Below, one piece after another: positions 9,105-17,874 of a DNA stretch of 64,000 nucleotides (within the stretch, counting starts at the first letter, position 1; every line of letters starts with the position of its first letter). The translations under genes were made by a program, and so were the position numbers. The notes under the pieces were generated by a model. It was given only the letters and a program-made list of their open reading frames with translations. It did not search any database and was not told the DNA's origin. The DNA comes from Corynebacterium tuberculostearicum (GTDB lineage Bacteria; Actinomycetota; Actinomycetes; Mycobacteriales; Mycobacteriaceae): the NCBI RefSeq assembly GCF_030503735.1, contig NZ_CP073096.1:434001-498000 (forward strand), in the 5' to 3' direction.

Positions 9105-9966
9105 TCGAGGAAAGCTAAAGCCAGGCAAGCCCACCCCCATCCTTACCGTGCCGGAGAGCATTGAGCGACCGGAGTACGTGTGGAAGGACGAGGTACAGGA
9201 GGGCATTGGCGAACCCTACGTCCAGTCTCCTGAGGTCATTGAGAAGATGCGTGAGGCCTGCAAGATTGCGGCCAACGCACTCAAGGAGGCCGGCAAGGCT
9301 GTACAGCCTGGTGTGACTACTGATTATGTTGACCGTGTGGCGCACGAGTACATGTGCGACCATGGCGCTTACCCGTCCACGCTGGGCTACCGCGGCTTCC
9401 CTAAGTCCAGCTGCGTATCCCTCAATGAAATCGTCTGCCACGGCATCCCGGATACCACCGTGATTGAAGACGGGGACATCGTCAATATTGATATCACCGC
9501 CTATAAGAACGGCGTGCACGGCGATAATAACGCCACCTTCCTTGCTGGCAATGTCTCTGAGGAGCATCGACTGCTGGTAGAGCGCACCAAGGAGGCCACT
9601 ATGCGCGGCATCAAGGCAGCAAAGCCCGGCCGTGAGATTAACGTCATCGGCCGCGTTATAGAGTCTTATGCCAAGCGCTTTGGCTACAACGTCGTGCGCG
9701 ATTTCACCGGCCACGGCGTTGGTCCGACCTTCCACAACGGCCTTGTTGTCCTGCACCATGACTCGACCGTCTACCGTGACATCCTCGAGCCAGGCATGAC
9801 CCTGACCGTTGAGCCGATGATTAACCTCGGCTCCCTGGATTATGAGATCTGGGATGACGACTGGACCGTCCAAAACACTGACGGCAAGTTCACCGCTCAA
9901 TTTGAGCACACCCTCGTCATTACCGAGGACGGCAACGAAATCCTTACCATTCCAGATGAGGACTAG
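9097..9966 (+). CDS. map: Methionine aminopeptidase, type I
   Basis: A 289-residue metalloenzyme that removes the N-terminal methionine from new proteins. The first ~40 residues ([10 protein letters not shown]...) are the proline-rich extension of actinobacterial type Ic enzymes such as M. tuberculosis MapB. The five metal ligands are present: Asp in [10 protein letters not shown], Asp in GDNNATF, His in TGHGVG, Glu in TVEPMI and Glu in QFEHT. It follows the PBP gene with the same orientation, as in mycobacteria. Its start is preceded by an odd minigene arrangement (9076-9104). Confidence 0.95.
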   Translation: MSNRGKLKPGKPTPILTVPESIERPEYVWKDEVQEGIGEPYVQSPEVIEKMREACKIAANALKEAGKAVQPGVTTDYVDRVAHEYMCDHGAYPSTLGYRGFPKSSCVSLNEIVCHGIPDTTVIEDGDIVNIDITAYKNGVHGDNNATFLAGNVSEEHRLLVERTKEATMRGIKAAKPGREINVIGRVIESYAKRFGYNVVRDFTGHGVGPTFHNGLVVLHHDSTVYRDILEPGMTLTVEPMINLGSLDYEIWDDDWTVQNTDGKFTAQFEHTLVITEDGNEILTIPDED

Positions 9967-9987
9967 TATCTAGTCTCGAACAAACTG

Positions 9988-10031
9988 AAGGCCGCCTCCA
10001 TTTCCAGACCAGGGGAGTGGAGGCGGCCTTT
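9988..10031 (+). terminator. Rho-independent terminator of map
   Basis: AAGGCCGCCTCCA (9988-10000) and TGGAGGCGGCCTT (10018-10030) form a 13-bp perfect stem, ending in TTT. Confidence 0.85.
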
Positions 10032-10092
10032 GCTTACTTGCCGACGTCCCATAGAGGAATTGGCAATATTGGAGTGACTGTGCCTAGCAAAA

Positions 10093-10122
10093 GGGGCCTC
10101 GTTCTTAGTAGAACGAGGCCCC
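10093..10122 (-). terminator. Rho-independent terminator of the secreted-protein pair
   Basis: A perfect 13-bp stem, GGGGCCTCGTTCT/AGAACGAGGCCCC, with a 4-nt loop. On the minus strand it is followed by TTTTGC, so it ends transcription of 10164-11006. Confidence 0.85.
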
Positions 10123-10163
10123 GAGCAAGCCCTAGCTATCTAGAGCCAATCTGCGGCTAGTGA

Positions 10164-10565
10164 TTAGCGGCGGAAGATTGGGTCCAGGATGTGCTGCGGA
10201 ATGATGCCGTTGTAAACAGCGTAGTTGTAAGCACCGATGATTGCGCCGATAACGGAGGTGATGCCCAGTGCGGTGGCACCCTTCTTCCAGTTGGAAGCCC
10301 ACTCAGGGATATCCTTAGCTACCTCTTTGCCGAACATATCTTCGCCGGTGACCTGATCGTCAGCTTCAACGACAGGCTTGCCGTCTTCGCCCTCGGACCA
10401 TGCGCCCCAGTCCTTGCCCAGCTGAGTCAGGGAGCTAGAGGAAGAAGAGGAGGAGGTGGTGTTCTCGTTGGTGGCGGAGGATTCTGCAGAAGCAACGGCG
10501 GTGCCGCCGAAAGCTACGGTGACAGCAGTAGCAGCAGCAACGGCTGCGGTGCGGAAGTTACGCAT
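10164..10565 (-). CDS. Small secreted protein with C-terminal hydrophobic segment (paralogue A)
   Basis: 133 residues. A classical signal peptide (MRNFRTAAVAAATAVTVAFG...) ends at an AxA site (VASA, about residue 27). A serine-rich stretch of eight Ser (39-46) follows, then an acidic middle with WGAWSEGEDGK, then a C-terminal glycine/alanine-rich hydrophobic segment (GITSVIGAIIGAYNYAVYNG) and a short basic end (FRR). It is a tandem paralogue of 10614-11006, sharing the signal peptide, the acidic middle and the hydrophobic tail. AAAGGT precedes the ATG. I do not recognise a characterised family; envelope or mycomembrane association is an inference from layout only. Confidence 0.65.
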   Translation of the reverse strand: MRNFRTAAVAAATAVTVAFGGTAVASAESSATNENTTSSSSSSSSLTQLGKDWGAWSEGEDGKPVVEADDQVTGEDMFGKEVAKDIPEWASNWKKGATALGITSVIGAIIGAYNYAVYNGIIPQHILDPIFRR

Positions 10566-10613
10566 TATGAAAATTACCTTTCGGAAGTTCTGATGAAGCC
10601 GAGTGGCTGTTGC

Positions 10614-11006
10614 TTAGAAGGACGGGCCGTGAACGAAGAAGTTGTATACAGGGCCGATGATGCCGCCGAGCAGAGCGCCAATGCCTGCTACAACAGTTGC
10701 ACCGTAGAAGACCTTTGCCCATGCCGGCTGGCCGGAGAAGTCCTTGGAAGAACCGAAGATGCCAACGCCGTTAGCTGCCTGGTCGCCCTCGAGCTTGTTG
10801 CCAATCTTGGAGGACAGGGAAGGGGTGTAGTCTTCCGGAGTCTGATCCTCGGCCTGGCCATTACCAGTCTTGGAAGGGTTAGCCTGCTCTACGGTGACGT
10901 TGTTGCCGTTCTGGTCGACGGTCTCGTCAGCGGAGGCAACGGTGGTGCCGCCGAAGGCAACGGCGAGAGCGGTTGCGCCAGCGATAGCTGCATTGCGGAT
11001 ACGCAT
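10614..11006 (-). CDS. Small secreted protein with C-terminal hydrophobic segment (paralogue B)
   Basis: 130 residues from the ATG at 11006, which has AAGGAA 7 nt upstream; the longer frame to 11084 is not supported. It has a signal peptide (MRIRNAAIAGATALAVAFGG) with cleavage after VASA, an acidic, asparagine/glutamine-rich middle, then AKVFYGATVVAGIGALLGG and a tail ending YNFFVHGPSF. Same architecture as the downstream gene 10164-10565, 48 bases away, so the two probably share the promoter at 11143-11171. Function unknown. Confidence 0.65.
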   Translation of the reverse strand: MRIRNAAIAGATALAVAFGGTTVASADETVDQNGNNVTVEQANPSKTGNGQAEDQTPEDYTPSLSSKIGNKLEGDQAANGVGIFGSSKDFSGQPAWAKVFYGATVVAGIGALLGGIIGPVYNFFVHGPSF

Positions 11007-11142
11007 ATCAAAATTCCTTAAAAGTCGTACTTGCAAGGCTTCCACACTGGGAAACCAAAGTGTTATTGAATGTACAGGGAACATCCAGAAACACGCGGTA
11101 GCCGTGTTCGTCTCGGCTCAAGCCGGTGTCCCCGTTGAATCT

Positions 11143-11171
11143 AGTAAAATTCTTGTCCTTTTGCACGTCAA
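11143..11171 (-). promoter_or_regulatory. Candidate sigma-70-type promoter of the secreted-protein pair
   Basis: On the minus strand TTGACG (11166-11171) is separated by 17 nt from TTTACT (11143-11148). The start codon is about 135 nt downstream, so the transcript would have a long leader. This lies in the 319-base gene-free stretch 11007-11325, which otherwise holds only the GlxR-like site at 11300-11315. Confidence 0.4.
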
Positions 11172-11299
11172 CGACCGGAATTTCATTCATTAAATTAATT
11201 TGGGCCCCTTTATGGTGGTGAATTCCCTGCAGGTGCAAATGAGACTTCCTTGGTGTGAAATGGGAAAATGCTCTGAAAGCTGGGAGGAAACTGGTTGTG

Positions 11300-11315
11300 T
11301 GTGAGAAAGGTCACG
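11300..11315. promoter_or_regulatory. GlxR-like (cAMP receptor) binding site
   Basis: TGTGA-N6-TCACG matches nine of ten fixed positions of the corynebacterial GlxR consensus TGTGA-N6-TCACA. It sits between the mtr stop and the secreted-protein promoter. Confidence 0.35.
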
Positions 11316-11325
11316 TAACAGTTCA

Positions 11326-12726
11326 CTATTTCCACTCCAGTCCCAAAAGGGCATTTTCCACTACTTCTGGCAACGCAGGGTGGATCCAATATTGGTTGCG
11401 GGTGAACTCCCGCATGTCCAACCCGTAGGCCATCGCGGTAATCAATTGCTGGATCAAGGTAGAAGCCTGAGGTCCCATCAGGTGAGCACCGAGGAGCTGC
11501 CCGGTAGCGCGGTCTGCCACTAGCTTGCATATACCGGTGCTATCTTCCATGGCCCAGCCGTAGGCTACATCGCCGAATTTTTGTACCTTGACGGTGACGT
11601 CGAAGCCTTTCTCGCGCGCTTGTTTTTCCGTCAGACCTACCGTGGCGATTTGCGGGTGGGTAAAGATAGCCGCTGGGACATTGTCGTGGGGCAGTGGGCG
11701 GAGGTCTTCTGAGTGCAGCAAGTTGTGCTGCACTGTGCGGGCCTCAGCATTAGCTACATGCTTGAGCATGTACGGCGAAGAGACATCGCCAAGCGCCCAA
11801 ACGCCCTCGGCGGTGGTGCGGCCGAACTCGTCGGTGCTCACGCGGCCGTCGGCAAGTAGCTCAATGCCAGCCTTGTCCACATCCATCTGGTCGCCATTGG
11901 GGGTGCGTCCAGTGGCAACTAGGATAGCCTCGGCCTCTACGGACTCTCCATTGTCGAGTTTCAAGCGCACTCCGTTGTCAGTCTTTTCGAGTTTGGAGGC
12001 ATTGGCAATGCGGACGTCGAAACGGTCGCGAGCAATCTGGTTGAAGCGCCTGGAAATGTCATCATCGAGGTGGCGCAGCAAGGTCTCGGACCGGTTGACC
12101 ACGGTCACCTTGGTGCCGAGGCCGTCGAAGACGTGGGCAAACTCCATCGCGATATAGCCGCCGCCCACCACGATTAAGCTCTCCGGCTGGTGGTCCATGC
12201 GCATAATGTCTTCATTGGTGTAGTACTTGATGCCGGAATCTGCATAGACCTCCGGAATGACCGGCCGGGAACCGGCGGCAATGACGATCTGATCGCCACT
12301 GATGACATGGTTGCCGGTTTGTATGGTCTTGGGGCCAATAAAGCGAGCGTGTTCGTCGTAGACGGTGATATTAGGGGTTTCCTCACCGCGGCGGTACTGC
12401 TCGCCGCCTTGGGCAATCTGGTCGATGCGGTTGTTAAAGACGCGGTCCACAATGGAGTTCCAGTCCACGCTGTTGACCTGAGCATCTAGGCCTAGCCGGC
12501 CGGCTTCGCGTGCAGCCAAGGCGATGTCGGCGGCATAGACATACATCTTGGTGGGAATGCAGCCTACGTTGAGGCAGGTGCCGCCGAAGGTGCCCTTTTC
12601 AATGATGGCGATTTTCTGGTCATCAAAATCCGGGCTAGGGATAGAGTTTCCGGAGCCGGTGCCAATGATAATGAGGTCGAAATGTTCTTCGGCAGCGGGC
12701 GTGTGGGACTGGTGTGAAGTAGTCAC
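11326..12726 (-). CDS. mtr: Mycothione reductase
   Basis: A 466-residue FAD/NADPH disulfide oxidoreductase that reduces mycothiol disulfide, keeping the actinobacterial thiol buffer reduced in the cytoplasm. It has the N-terminal FAD motif GTGSGNS (about 22-28), the redox-active GGTCLNVGCIPTKM (about 47-60), the NADPH motif VVGGGYIAMEF, the FAD-binding ATGRTPN and GDVSSPY, and a C-terminal dimer domain with the HPALPEVVENAL motif containing the active-site His. The GTG start at 12724-12726 has AGGAA 5 nt upstream. It follows the hydrolase gene by 27 nt in an apparent operon. Confidence 0.93.
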   Translation of the reverse strand: MTTSHQSHTPAAEEHFDLIIIGTGSGNSIPSPDFDDQKIAIIEKGTFGGTCLNVGCIPTKMYVYAADIALAAREAGRLGLDAQVNSVDWNSIVDRVFNNRIDQIAQGGEQYRRGEETPNITVYDEHARFIGPKTIQTGNHVISGDQIVIAAGSRPVIPEVYADSGIKYYTNEDIMRMDHQPESLIVVGGGYIAMEFAHVFDGLGTKVTVVNRSETLLRHLDDDISRRFNQIARDRFDVRIANASKLEKTDNGVRLKLDNGESVEAEAILVATGRTPNGDQMDVDKAGIELLADGRVSTDEFGRTTAEGVWALGDVSSPYMLKHVANAEARTVQHNLLHSEDLRPLPHDNVPAAIFTHPQIATVGLTEKQAREKGFDVTVKVQKFGDVAYGWAMEDSTGICKLVADRATGQLLGAHLMGPQASTLIQQLITAMAYGLDMREFTRNQYWIHPALPEVVENALLGLEWK

Positions 12727-12753
12727 GTTTATTCCTTTTATATAGGGGCTAAA

Positions 12754-13785
12754 TTACTGAGTGGATTGTGGAGTATCGAGGACGGTGGGCAGCCACTTGT
12801 CACAGGTGTCAAAAGCTTCTTGGAGCGGGTCCGGAAGCGATAGGAACACATCGTGCCTAGCACCCTTGATGGGATGCAAGGTGTAGTGGGCACTGAGTTC
12901 CTTTGCCCAGCGGCGCGTTTGGGCAACGTCGATGATGACATCCGCGTGGTTCACGCTGTCGGAATAGGGCTGGCCCAGTTGAGTGCGAGTGGACTGCAGC
13001 GTCAGAATAGGCACGCCGGCGTCAACACGCCCGCTATGGATAGCGTCAAAGCCCCGAAATACTGCGGCTATCCAGCCGACATATTTCTTATGGCCAGACA
13101 GCGGCTTAAAGCGGAGGTCAAAATCCCACTCGCCGTAGAAATCTTGATGTATGGACTCGCCGTAGGCGGTGAAGTTGCCACCGGGAAGCGGAGTCATGGG
13201 GGCGATGCGCCCCAGCGCGTATAAGAGCGGTTTTAGTGGGGTAAGAACCTGGCCGGGCACGCCCATCATGTCGAGCCAGGGGCTGTTGAGGACGAGGCCC
13301 TTCAACCGCTGGTGGCGTTGCTGGTCAGTTTGACGCAAGTGATCCATCCATAGCGGGGCGATTAAGCCACCCGTGGAGTGAGCGATGAAGATAATCTCAT
13401 CGTTAGGGATGGCATCGAGTGAAGCGGTGAGATCAGCAAAGTAGAACGCCAAATCCGATACATAGTGCCATGACTGGCCGGATCGGTGCGAGCGACCGCA
13501 CTTGCGTAGGTCAACGGCATAGAAATCGTACCCTTGGGCGGCAAAGTGCTCGGCTACGTGGGTATGGAAAAAATAATCGGTCATGCCGTGGAGCCACACC
13601 AGTGCCGGGCGCGACGAGGCAGCGGATGGCTCTCGTGCTGCATCGCCCGTCTGCTGGGGCGCGTAGTGCACCAGCGTGGTGACCACGTTGCCCTCGCCGT
13701 CGGGGTCTGCGTCCAAACCAATGGTGGCAGCTTCATAGTCGGGACCGAGTTTGTCTGGGCCCCATACTGGGGAGTGTGTAACCAT
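12754..13785 (-). CDS. Alpha/beta hydrolase (serine esterase/lysophospholipase-like)
   Basis: A 343-residue alpha/beta-hydrolase. The oxyanion region is in LVWLHGMTDYFF, and the nucleophile elbow is HSTGG with the catalytic Ser. A late Asp and His (GARHDVFLS) complete the triad. The DLRKCGRS stretch resembles monoglyceride lipase-like enzymes. Substrate unknown. First gene of an operon with mtr; a similar hydrolase (Rv2854) neighbours mtr in M. tuberculosis. Confidence 0.82.
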   Translation of the reverse strand: MVTHSPVWGPDKLGPDYEAATIGLDADPDGEGNVVTTLVHYAPQQTGDAAREPSAASSRPALVWLHGMTDYFFHTHVAEHFAAQGYDFYAVDLRKCGRSHRSGQSWHYVSDLAFYFADLTASLDAIPNDEIIFIAHSTGGLIAPLWMDHLRQTDQQRHQRLKGLVLNSPWLDMMGVPGQVLTPLKPLLYALGRIAPMTPLPGGNFTAYGESIHQDFYGEWDFDLRFKPLSGHKKYVGWIAAVFRGFDAIHSGRVDAGVPILTLQSTRTQLGQPYSDSVNHADVIIDVAQTRRWAKELSAHYTLHPIKGARHDVFLSLPDPLQEAFDTCDKWLPTVLDTPQSTQ

Positions 13786-13791
13786 GCCTCG

Positions 13792-13797
13792 ATTCTA
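13792..13797 (-). promoter_or_regulatory. -10 element, leaderless start of the hydrolase gene
   Basis: TAGAAT on the minus strand ends 6 nt before the ATG at 13785, and no ribosome-binding site intervenes. The rest of the 264-base spacer to mqo holds no other gene. Confidence 0.5.
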
Positions 13798-14049
13798 GGT
13801 GTAATGAAGGACTTATGGTGTTGGTGCTGGGGTGTAAATAGTGGGGGCGGAAACTCTCACATTTTTGTCACTGGTCTGGGGGAGAAATCCCAAATTGAAT
13901 AAGAAAAGCGTAGAGTAAGGCCTTAATGCGTGACGCACTGCCAGGTTGTCATAGTGCAACTAAGGCAGCGCGGGGCGCTAAGCGCTATAAATCAAGGCGT
14001 AGACCACGCCGATGGATATCTATTTTCAATTCGAAGAGGTAATAACACA

Positions 14050-15546
14050 GTGTCCTCCGCTAAGAAGACAGCACAGGTTGTAGACGAGGTCGATGTAGCA
14101 CTCATTGGTGCCGGCATCATGAGCGCCACCCTGGGTGCTATGCTCCGCGAGTTGGAGCCCAGCTGGACTCAGATGATCTTTGAGCGCCTAGATGGCCCCG
14201 CATTGGAGTCTTCCTCCCCGTGGAATAATGCTGGTACTGGACACTCTGCACTGTGCGAGCTGAACTACACCCCGGAGAAGAATGGTCGCATCGATATCTC
14301 CAAGGCTCTGGGCATTAATGAAAAGTTCCAGAAGTCTCGCCAGTTCTGGTCCCACCAGCTCAACAACGGTATTCTGACCGACCCGAGCGAATTCATTAAC
14401 CCAGTTCCTCACGTATCCTTTGCTCAAGGTGAAATCCAGGTGGACTACCTTAAGCGCCGCTATGACGTGTTGAGCGAGAAGCACATGTTCCCGGGCATGC
14501 AGTTCTCCGCTGATGATTCGGTCTTTGCGGAGAAGCTGCCGTTGATGGCACAGGGCCGCGATTTCTCCAATAAGGTAGCCATCTCCTGGACCGATGCTGG
14601 CACTGACGTTAACTTTGGTGCGCTGACCAAGCAGTTCCTGACCGCGGCTAAGGCCTCCGGTACCGAGATCCGCTACGGCCACGAGGTCACCGATATCAAG
14701 CGCGATGGCTCTGCGTGGAAGGTGTACTCGAAGAACAAGCACACCGACGACATCACTGTGGTCAAGGCCAAATTCGTTTTCGTTGGTGCCGGCGGTTATG
14801 CTCTCGATCTACTGCGCAAGGCCAAGGTGAAGGAAGTAGCCGGTTTTGCTGGCTTCCCGGTTTCCGGTTTGTGGCTGCGCTCCAAGAACCCGGAGCTGGT
14901 TGAGCAGCACCAGGCCAAGGTTTACGGCAAGGCTGCTGTGGGCGCTCCGCCAATGTCCGTGCCGCACCTGGACACCCGTGTCATCGATGGCGAGAAGGGG
15001 CTGCTCTTCGGTCCGTACGGCGGCTGGAGCCCGAAGTTCCTGAAGAAGGGAAGCTACCTGGACCTGTTCAAGTCCATCCGCCCAGATAACATCACCTCCT
15101 ACCTTGGTGTGGCGGTTCAGGAGTTCGGACTGACTAAGTATCTAGTGGATGAAGTACGCAAGGACTTCTCCGACCGCGTGGAAGCCCTGCGGGAGTACGT
15201 ACCGGAGGCAAAGGAAAGCGACTGGGAGACCGTCGTTGCTGGCCAGCGTGTTCAGGTGATCAAGCCTGCAGGTGCTCCGCAGTTCGGTTCTCTTGAGTTT
15301 GGTACCACCCTGGTTAATAACCAAGAGGGCAATATCGCCGGTCTGCTCGGCGCTTCCCCGGGCGCCTCTATCACCCCAGCCGTCATGTTGGAGTTGCTGG
15401 AGCGTTGCTTCGGTGAGCACATGATCGATTGGGCAGATAAGATCCGCGAGATGGTTCCGTCTTATGGCATTAAACTGCGCAATGACAAGAAGCTGTATGA
15501 CGAAATGTGGGAGTACACCCAGAAGACCCTGAAGCTGGATCGCTAA
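14050..15546 (+). CDS. mqo: Malate:quinone oxidoreductase
   Basis: A 498-residue peripheral membrane flavoenzyme that oxidises L-malate to oxaloacetate and passes electrons to menaquinone, part of the TCA cycle and respiratory chain in corynebacteria. The FAD dinucleotide motif VALIGAGIMSATLG is near residues 14-27; SSPWNNAGTGHSALCEL and the C-terminal LLGASPGASITPAVMLEL motifs are typical. I placed the start at the GTG at 14050, with AGAGG 8-9 nt upstream, because the 40-residue extension in frame is not conserved. Confidence 0.95.
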   Translation: MSSAKKTAQVVDEVDVALIGAGIMSATLGAMLRELEPSWTQMIFERLDGPALESSSPWNNAGTGHSALCELNYTPEKNGRIDISKALGINEKFQKSRQFWSHQLNNGILTDPSEFINPVPHVSFAQGEIQVDYLKRRYDVLSEKHMFPGMQFSADDSVFAEKLPLMAQGRDFSNKVAISWTDAGTDVNFGALTKQFLTAAKASGTEIRYGHEVTDIKRDGSAWKVYSKNKHTDDITVVKAKFVFVGAGGYALDLLRKAKVKEVAGFAGFPVSGLWLRSKNPELVEQHQAKVYGKAAVGAPPMSVPHLDTRVIDGEKGLLFGPYGGWSPKFLKKGSYLDLFKSIRPDNITSYLGVAVQEFGLTKYLVDEVRKDFSDRVEALREYVPEAKESDWETVVAGQRVQVIKPAGAPQFGSLEFGTTLVNNQEGNIAGLLGASPGASITPAVMLELLERCFGEHMIDWADKIREMVPSYGIKLRNDKKLYDEMWEYTQKTLKLDR

Positions 15547-15566
15547 AGCCAGCTTCTGCCTCGTTT

Positions 15567-15599
15567 GCCCCTGCACCGCCGCCGTTGTGGTGTAGGGGC
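15567..15599 (+). terminator. Terminator-like hairpin between mqo and selO
   Basis: GCCCCTGCACC pairs with GGTGTAGGGGC (11 bp with one G:T). It lacks a strong T tract on either strand but is the only structure between these convergent genes. Confidence 0.5.
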
Positions 15600-15629
15600 T
15601 TCGTGAGCCTTGGGCAAGGTGGGGACAGA

Positions 15630-16985
15630 TTAAGTACCGCAGTAGGTGAGATAGCCTTTGAGCCCAAGAGGATCCGGCGCTTCGAATGAAGGGTGCGGAT
15701 ACCAAGGATGGGTGACTGCATGGAGGATCTCACGGAAGGGGCCCATCTCGCCACGCTCGGCAGAGCTCAATGCGGCTTCTACCGCAAGGTTGCGGGGGAT
15801 AACTCGCGGCATGGCGCTATCAACACGGGAAGGATCGGGAGAGGACGTTAGGTACTCATCCACGAAGTCGCCCTCGGGAAGGAGCTCGCGGGCGGGGGTG
15901 GGGTGGCCCGCGGCGGCGTCGGCAAGAGCACGATGGGCCAGCGTGATATCTGGACCATTGAGCTGCATAGCAGCGGAATAGGAAGAAGCGATCTCCAGAG
16001 AGGTGTCCAAAGCCCTCGCTAAATCTTTATTGCGGTGGTGCTCAAAGCGATCTGTATAGCTGTTGATGGTTTCTTGGGCGAAGTCCATGGCCTTATTCAT
16101 GTCCATGTCAAAGAGCGGCAGGAGGGATTCAGCCAAGCGGGCCAGATTCCATCCCAGGATGGAGGGTTGATTGCCAAAGGCATAACGGCCTTGCCTATCG
16201 ATGCTGGAAAAGACCGTGTCAGGGGAGTATACCTCCATAAAGGCACAAGGACCATAGTCTATGGTTTCGCCGGAGATGGTGGTGTTATCCGTATTCATCA
16301 CGCCGTGGATAAAGCCCAAGCGCATCCATTGGGACACGGTGCGGATCTGCGTATCCATCACTTGGGTGAAAAATTCCTGGTAGTCCGAGCCAGGGTAGTG
16401 GCGAGCTATGGCATAATCGGCCAGCTGGCGGGTGTAATCCGTCTGGGCGGCTAGATGAAAGGTGCCCACGCGAATATGGCTAGCGGCAACGCGCACCACG
16501 ATGCCGGCCGGTTGCACATGCCCGCGTTGGATGGGCCGGCCGGTGGAGATGACCGCCAGTGCTCGGGTGGTGGGCACACCTAAAGCATGCATGGCCTCAG
16601 AGATTAGGTACTCGCGCAGCATGGAAGACAGCGTTCCGCGGCCATCGGACCCGAGGCGGGAATATGGAGTCAGTCCGGTTCCCTTGGCATGCAAGTCCCA
16701 GAGCTGGCCGTCCTTTTCCACTTCGCCTAAGAGCATAGCCCGGCCGTCTCCCATCTGCGGATTAAACGCACCGAATTGGAAGCCGGAATAGGCCATGGCG
16801 TGGCCGCCCGCGCGGCCGGTGAGGAACTCGAGGCCTTCGGATGAGCGCAGCCAGTCAGGGTCGAATCCCAATTCCATGGCGAGTTCCTCGTTGAGGATGA
16901 CCAACTCTGGGTGTGGCTGCTCTTCGCCCTCGGTGGAGTGGACTAGGTGGGGAAGCTTCTGCGCAAAATCGTGGTGTAGCTGCAT
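15630..16985 (-). CDS. selO: Protein adenylyltransferase SelO (YdiU/UPF0061)
   Basis: A 451-residue pseudokinase-fold enzyme; the family transfers AMP from ATP to Ser/Thr/Tyr of proteins and is linked to redox homeostasis. Typical features are GFQFGAFNPQMGDGRA, LHAKGTGLTPYSR and the SDGRGTLSSMLREYL stretch, then GFIHGVMNTDN and TIDYGPCAFME. The C-terminus ends with the conserved CGT. It is slightly shorter than the E. coli protein. The ATG directly follows the phzF-like stop, with GGAGGT inside the phzF end acting as ribosome-binding site. Confidence 0.9.
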   Translation of the reverse strand: MQLHHDFAQKLPHLVHSTEGEEQPHPELVILNEELAMELGFDPDWLRSSEGLEFLTGRAGGHAMAYSGFQFGAFNPQMGDGRAMLLGEVEKDGQLWDLHAKGTGLTPYSRLGSDGRGTLSSMLREYLISEAMHALGVPTTRALAVISTGRPIQRGHVQPAGIVVRVAASHIRVGTFHLAAQTDYTRQLADYAIARHYPGSDYQEFFTQVMDTQIRTVSQWMRLGFIHGVMNTDNTTISGETIDYGPCAFMEVYSPDTVFSSIDRQGRYAFGNQPSILGWNLARLAESLLPLFDMDMNKAMDFAQETINSYTDRFEHHRNKDLARALDTSLEIASSYSAAMQLNGPDITLAHRALADAAAGHPTPARELLPEGDFVDEYLTSSPDPSRVDSAMPRVIPRNLAVEAALSSAERGEMGPFREILHAVTHPWYPHPSFEAPDPLGLKGYLTYCGT

Positions 16986-17807
16986 TTAGACCTCCAGTGT
17001 TCCGCGCACGCGAATCTGGGCGCGACCACCCACCCAGATATCCGTGCCATCATCGTTGATAAATACTTCGCCCGCACGGCCTACCTGGCTGCCTTGCGCT
17101 GCGGTATAACGCGACGGCACCAAGTTGCGTGAGCGCATAAACTGTGCGGCGCCGCCATTGAAAGAACCGGTGACTGGGTCTTCGAATTGCGTGGTAAAGG
17201 CCCGAACCTCATAGGTCGGCTCGCCCTCAGTGGCGTTGGGATTAAGTCCTACAATGCCGACCTTGGGGCGCTTGGCCCGCGGCTTAACCGCGCGCACCGC
17301 GGCGGCATCGCGCAATTGGAGCAAGCGCCAGCCCGGGCCATTGTCCACCCAGCCATGGTCCACAATGTCGGCGCTTTTTAGCCCCAACCCATCGCAGGCT
17401 TCCTCTAGCTCCGCCTGGGTCAGCGGCTCTTCGCGGCGCAGCGGTGGGGCAGCAAAGGAAAAGACTTCCTGTTCTTCGCGTACGGTAACTAGGCCCACGC
17501 CGCATTCTTGGGCTATCCGTCCTTTTTCCTGTGGTTTATTGCCCAGCGCTCGCCACGCGGCAGCACTGCCTAAGGTGGGGTGGCCGGCGAAGTCAAACTC
17601 CTCGTACGGGGTGAAAATGCGGACGCGGTAGTCCGCGCGGGCGTCGTTAGGCTCGAGCAGGAAAGTGGTCTCAGAAAAGTTGGTCCAGTTCGCGATTGCT
17701 TGCATCTGCTGGGCGCTAAGCCCATCAGCGCCGGCTATCACCGCTAGGGCGTTGCCGTTAAAGGCGCCGGTGGCAAAAACATCAACCTCAAAGAACTCGT
17801 GCTGCAT
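16986..17807 (-). CDS. PhzF family isomerase/epimerase
   Basis: A 273-residue protein of the diaminopimelate epimerase fold, PhzF branch. It opens with FFEVDVFATGAFNGNALAV, carries the conserved SETTF with the catalytic Glu, FAGHPTLGSA, and the DPVTGSFNGGAAQFM region. Substrate is unknown; the family includes phenazine biosynthesis isomerase but no phenazine genes are nearby. It is cotranscribed with selO (zero-gap junction). I use the ATG at 17807, not the upstream in-frame codon at 17825, because a -10 element lies directly before it. Confidence 0.85.
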   Translation of the reverse strand: MQHEFFEVDVFATGAFNGNALAVIAGADGLSAQQMQAIANWTNFSETTFLLEPNDARADYRVRIFTPYEEFDFAGHPTLGSAAAWRALGNKPQEKGRIAQECGVGLVTVREEQEVFSFAAPPLRREEPLTQAELEEACDGLGLKSADIVDHGWVDNGPGWRLLQLRDAAAVRAVKPRAKRPKVGIVGLNPNATEGEPTYEVRAFTTQFEDPVTGSFNGGAAQFMRSRNLVPSRYTAAQGSQVGRAGEVFINDDGTDIWVGGRAQIRVRGTLEV

Positions 17808-17814
17808 GCCTGCC

Positions 17815-17820
17815 AGTCTA
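17815..17820 (-). promoter_or_regulatory. -10 element, leaderless start of phzF-like gene
   Basis: TAGACT on the minus strand, 7 nt before the ATG at 17807. A candidate -35 is not evident. Confidence 0.5.
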
Positions 17821-17860
17821 GTCAACCCCAGGGATGAGGACTATGGCACAGCGGCTGCGC

Positions 17861-17866
17861 TAGCCT
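17861..17866 (+). promoter_or_regulatory. -10 element, leaderless start of the histidine kinase gene
   Basis: TAGCCT ends 8 nt before the ATG at 17875, divergent from the phzF promoter. Confidence 0.4.
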
Positions 17867-17874
17867 AGAAGGCC

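Noticed and set aside
9115-9909. 264-residue minus-strand open frame opposite map
   Set aside because: Codon-bias shadow of map; no homology recognisable and no ribosome-binding site.
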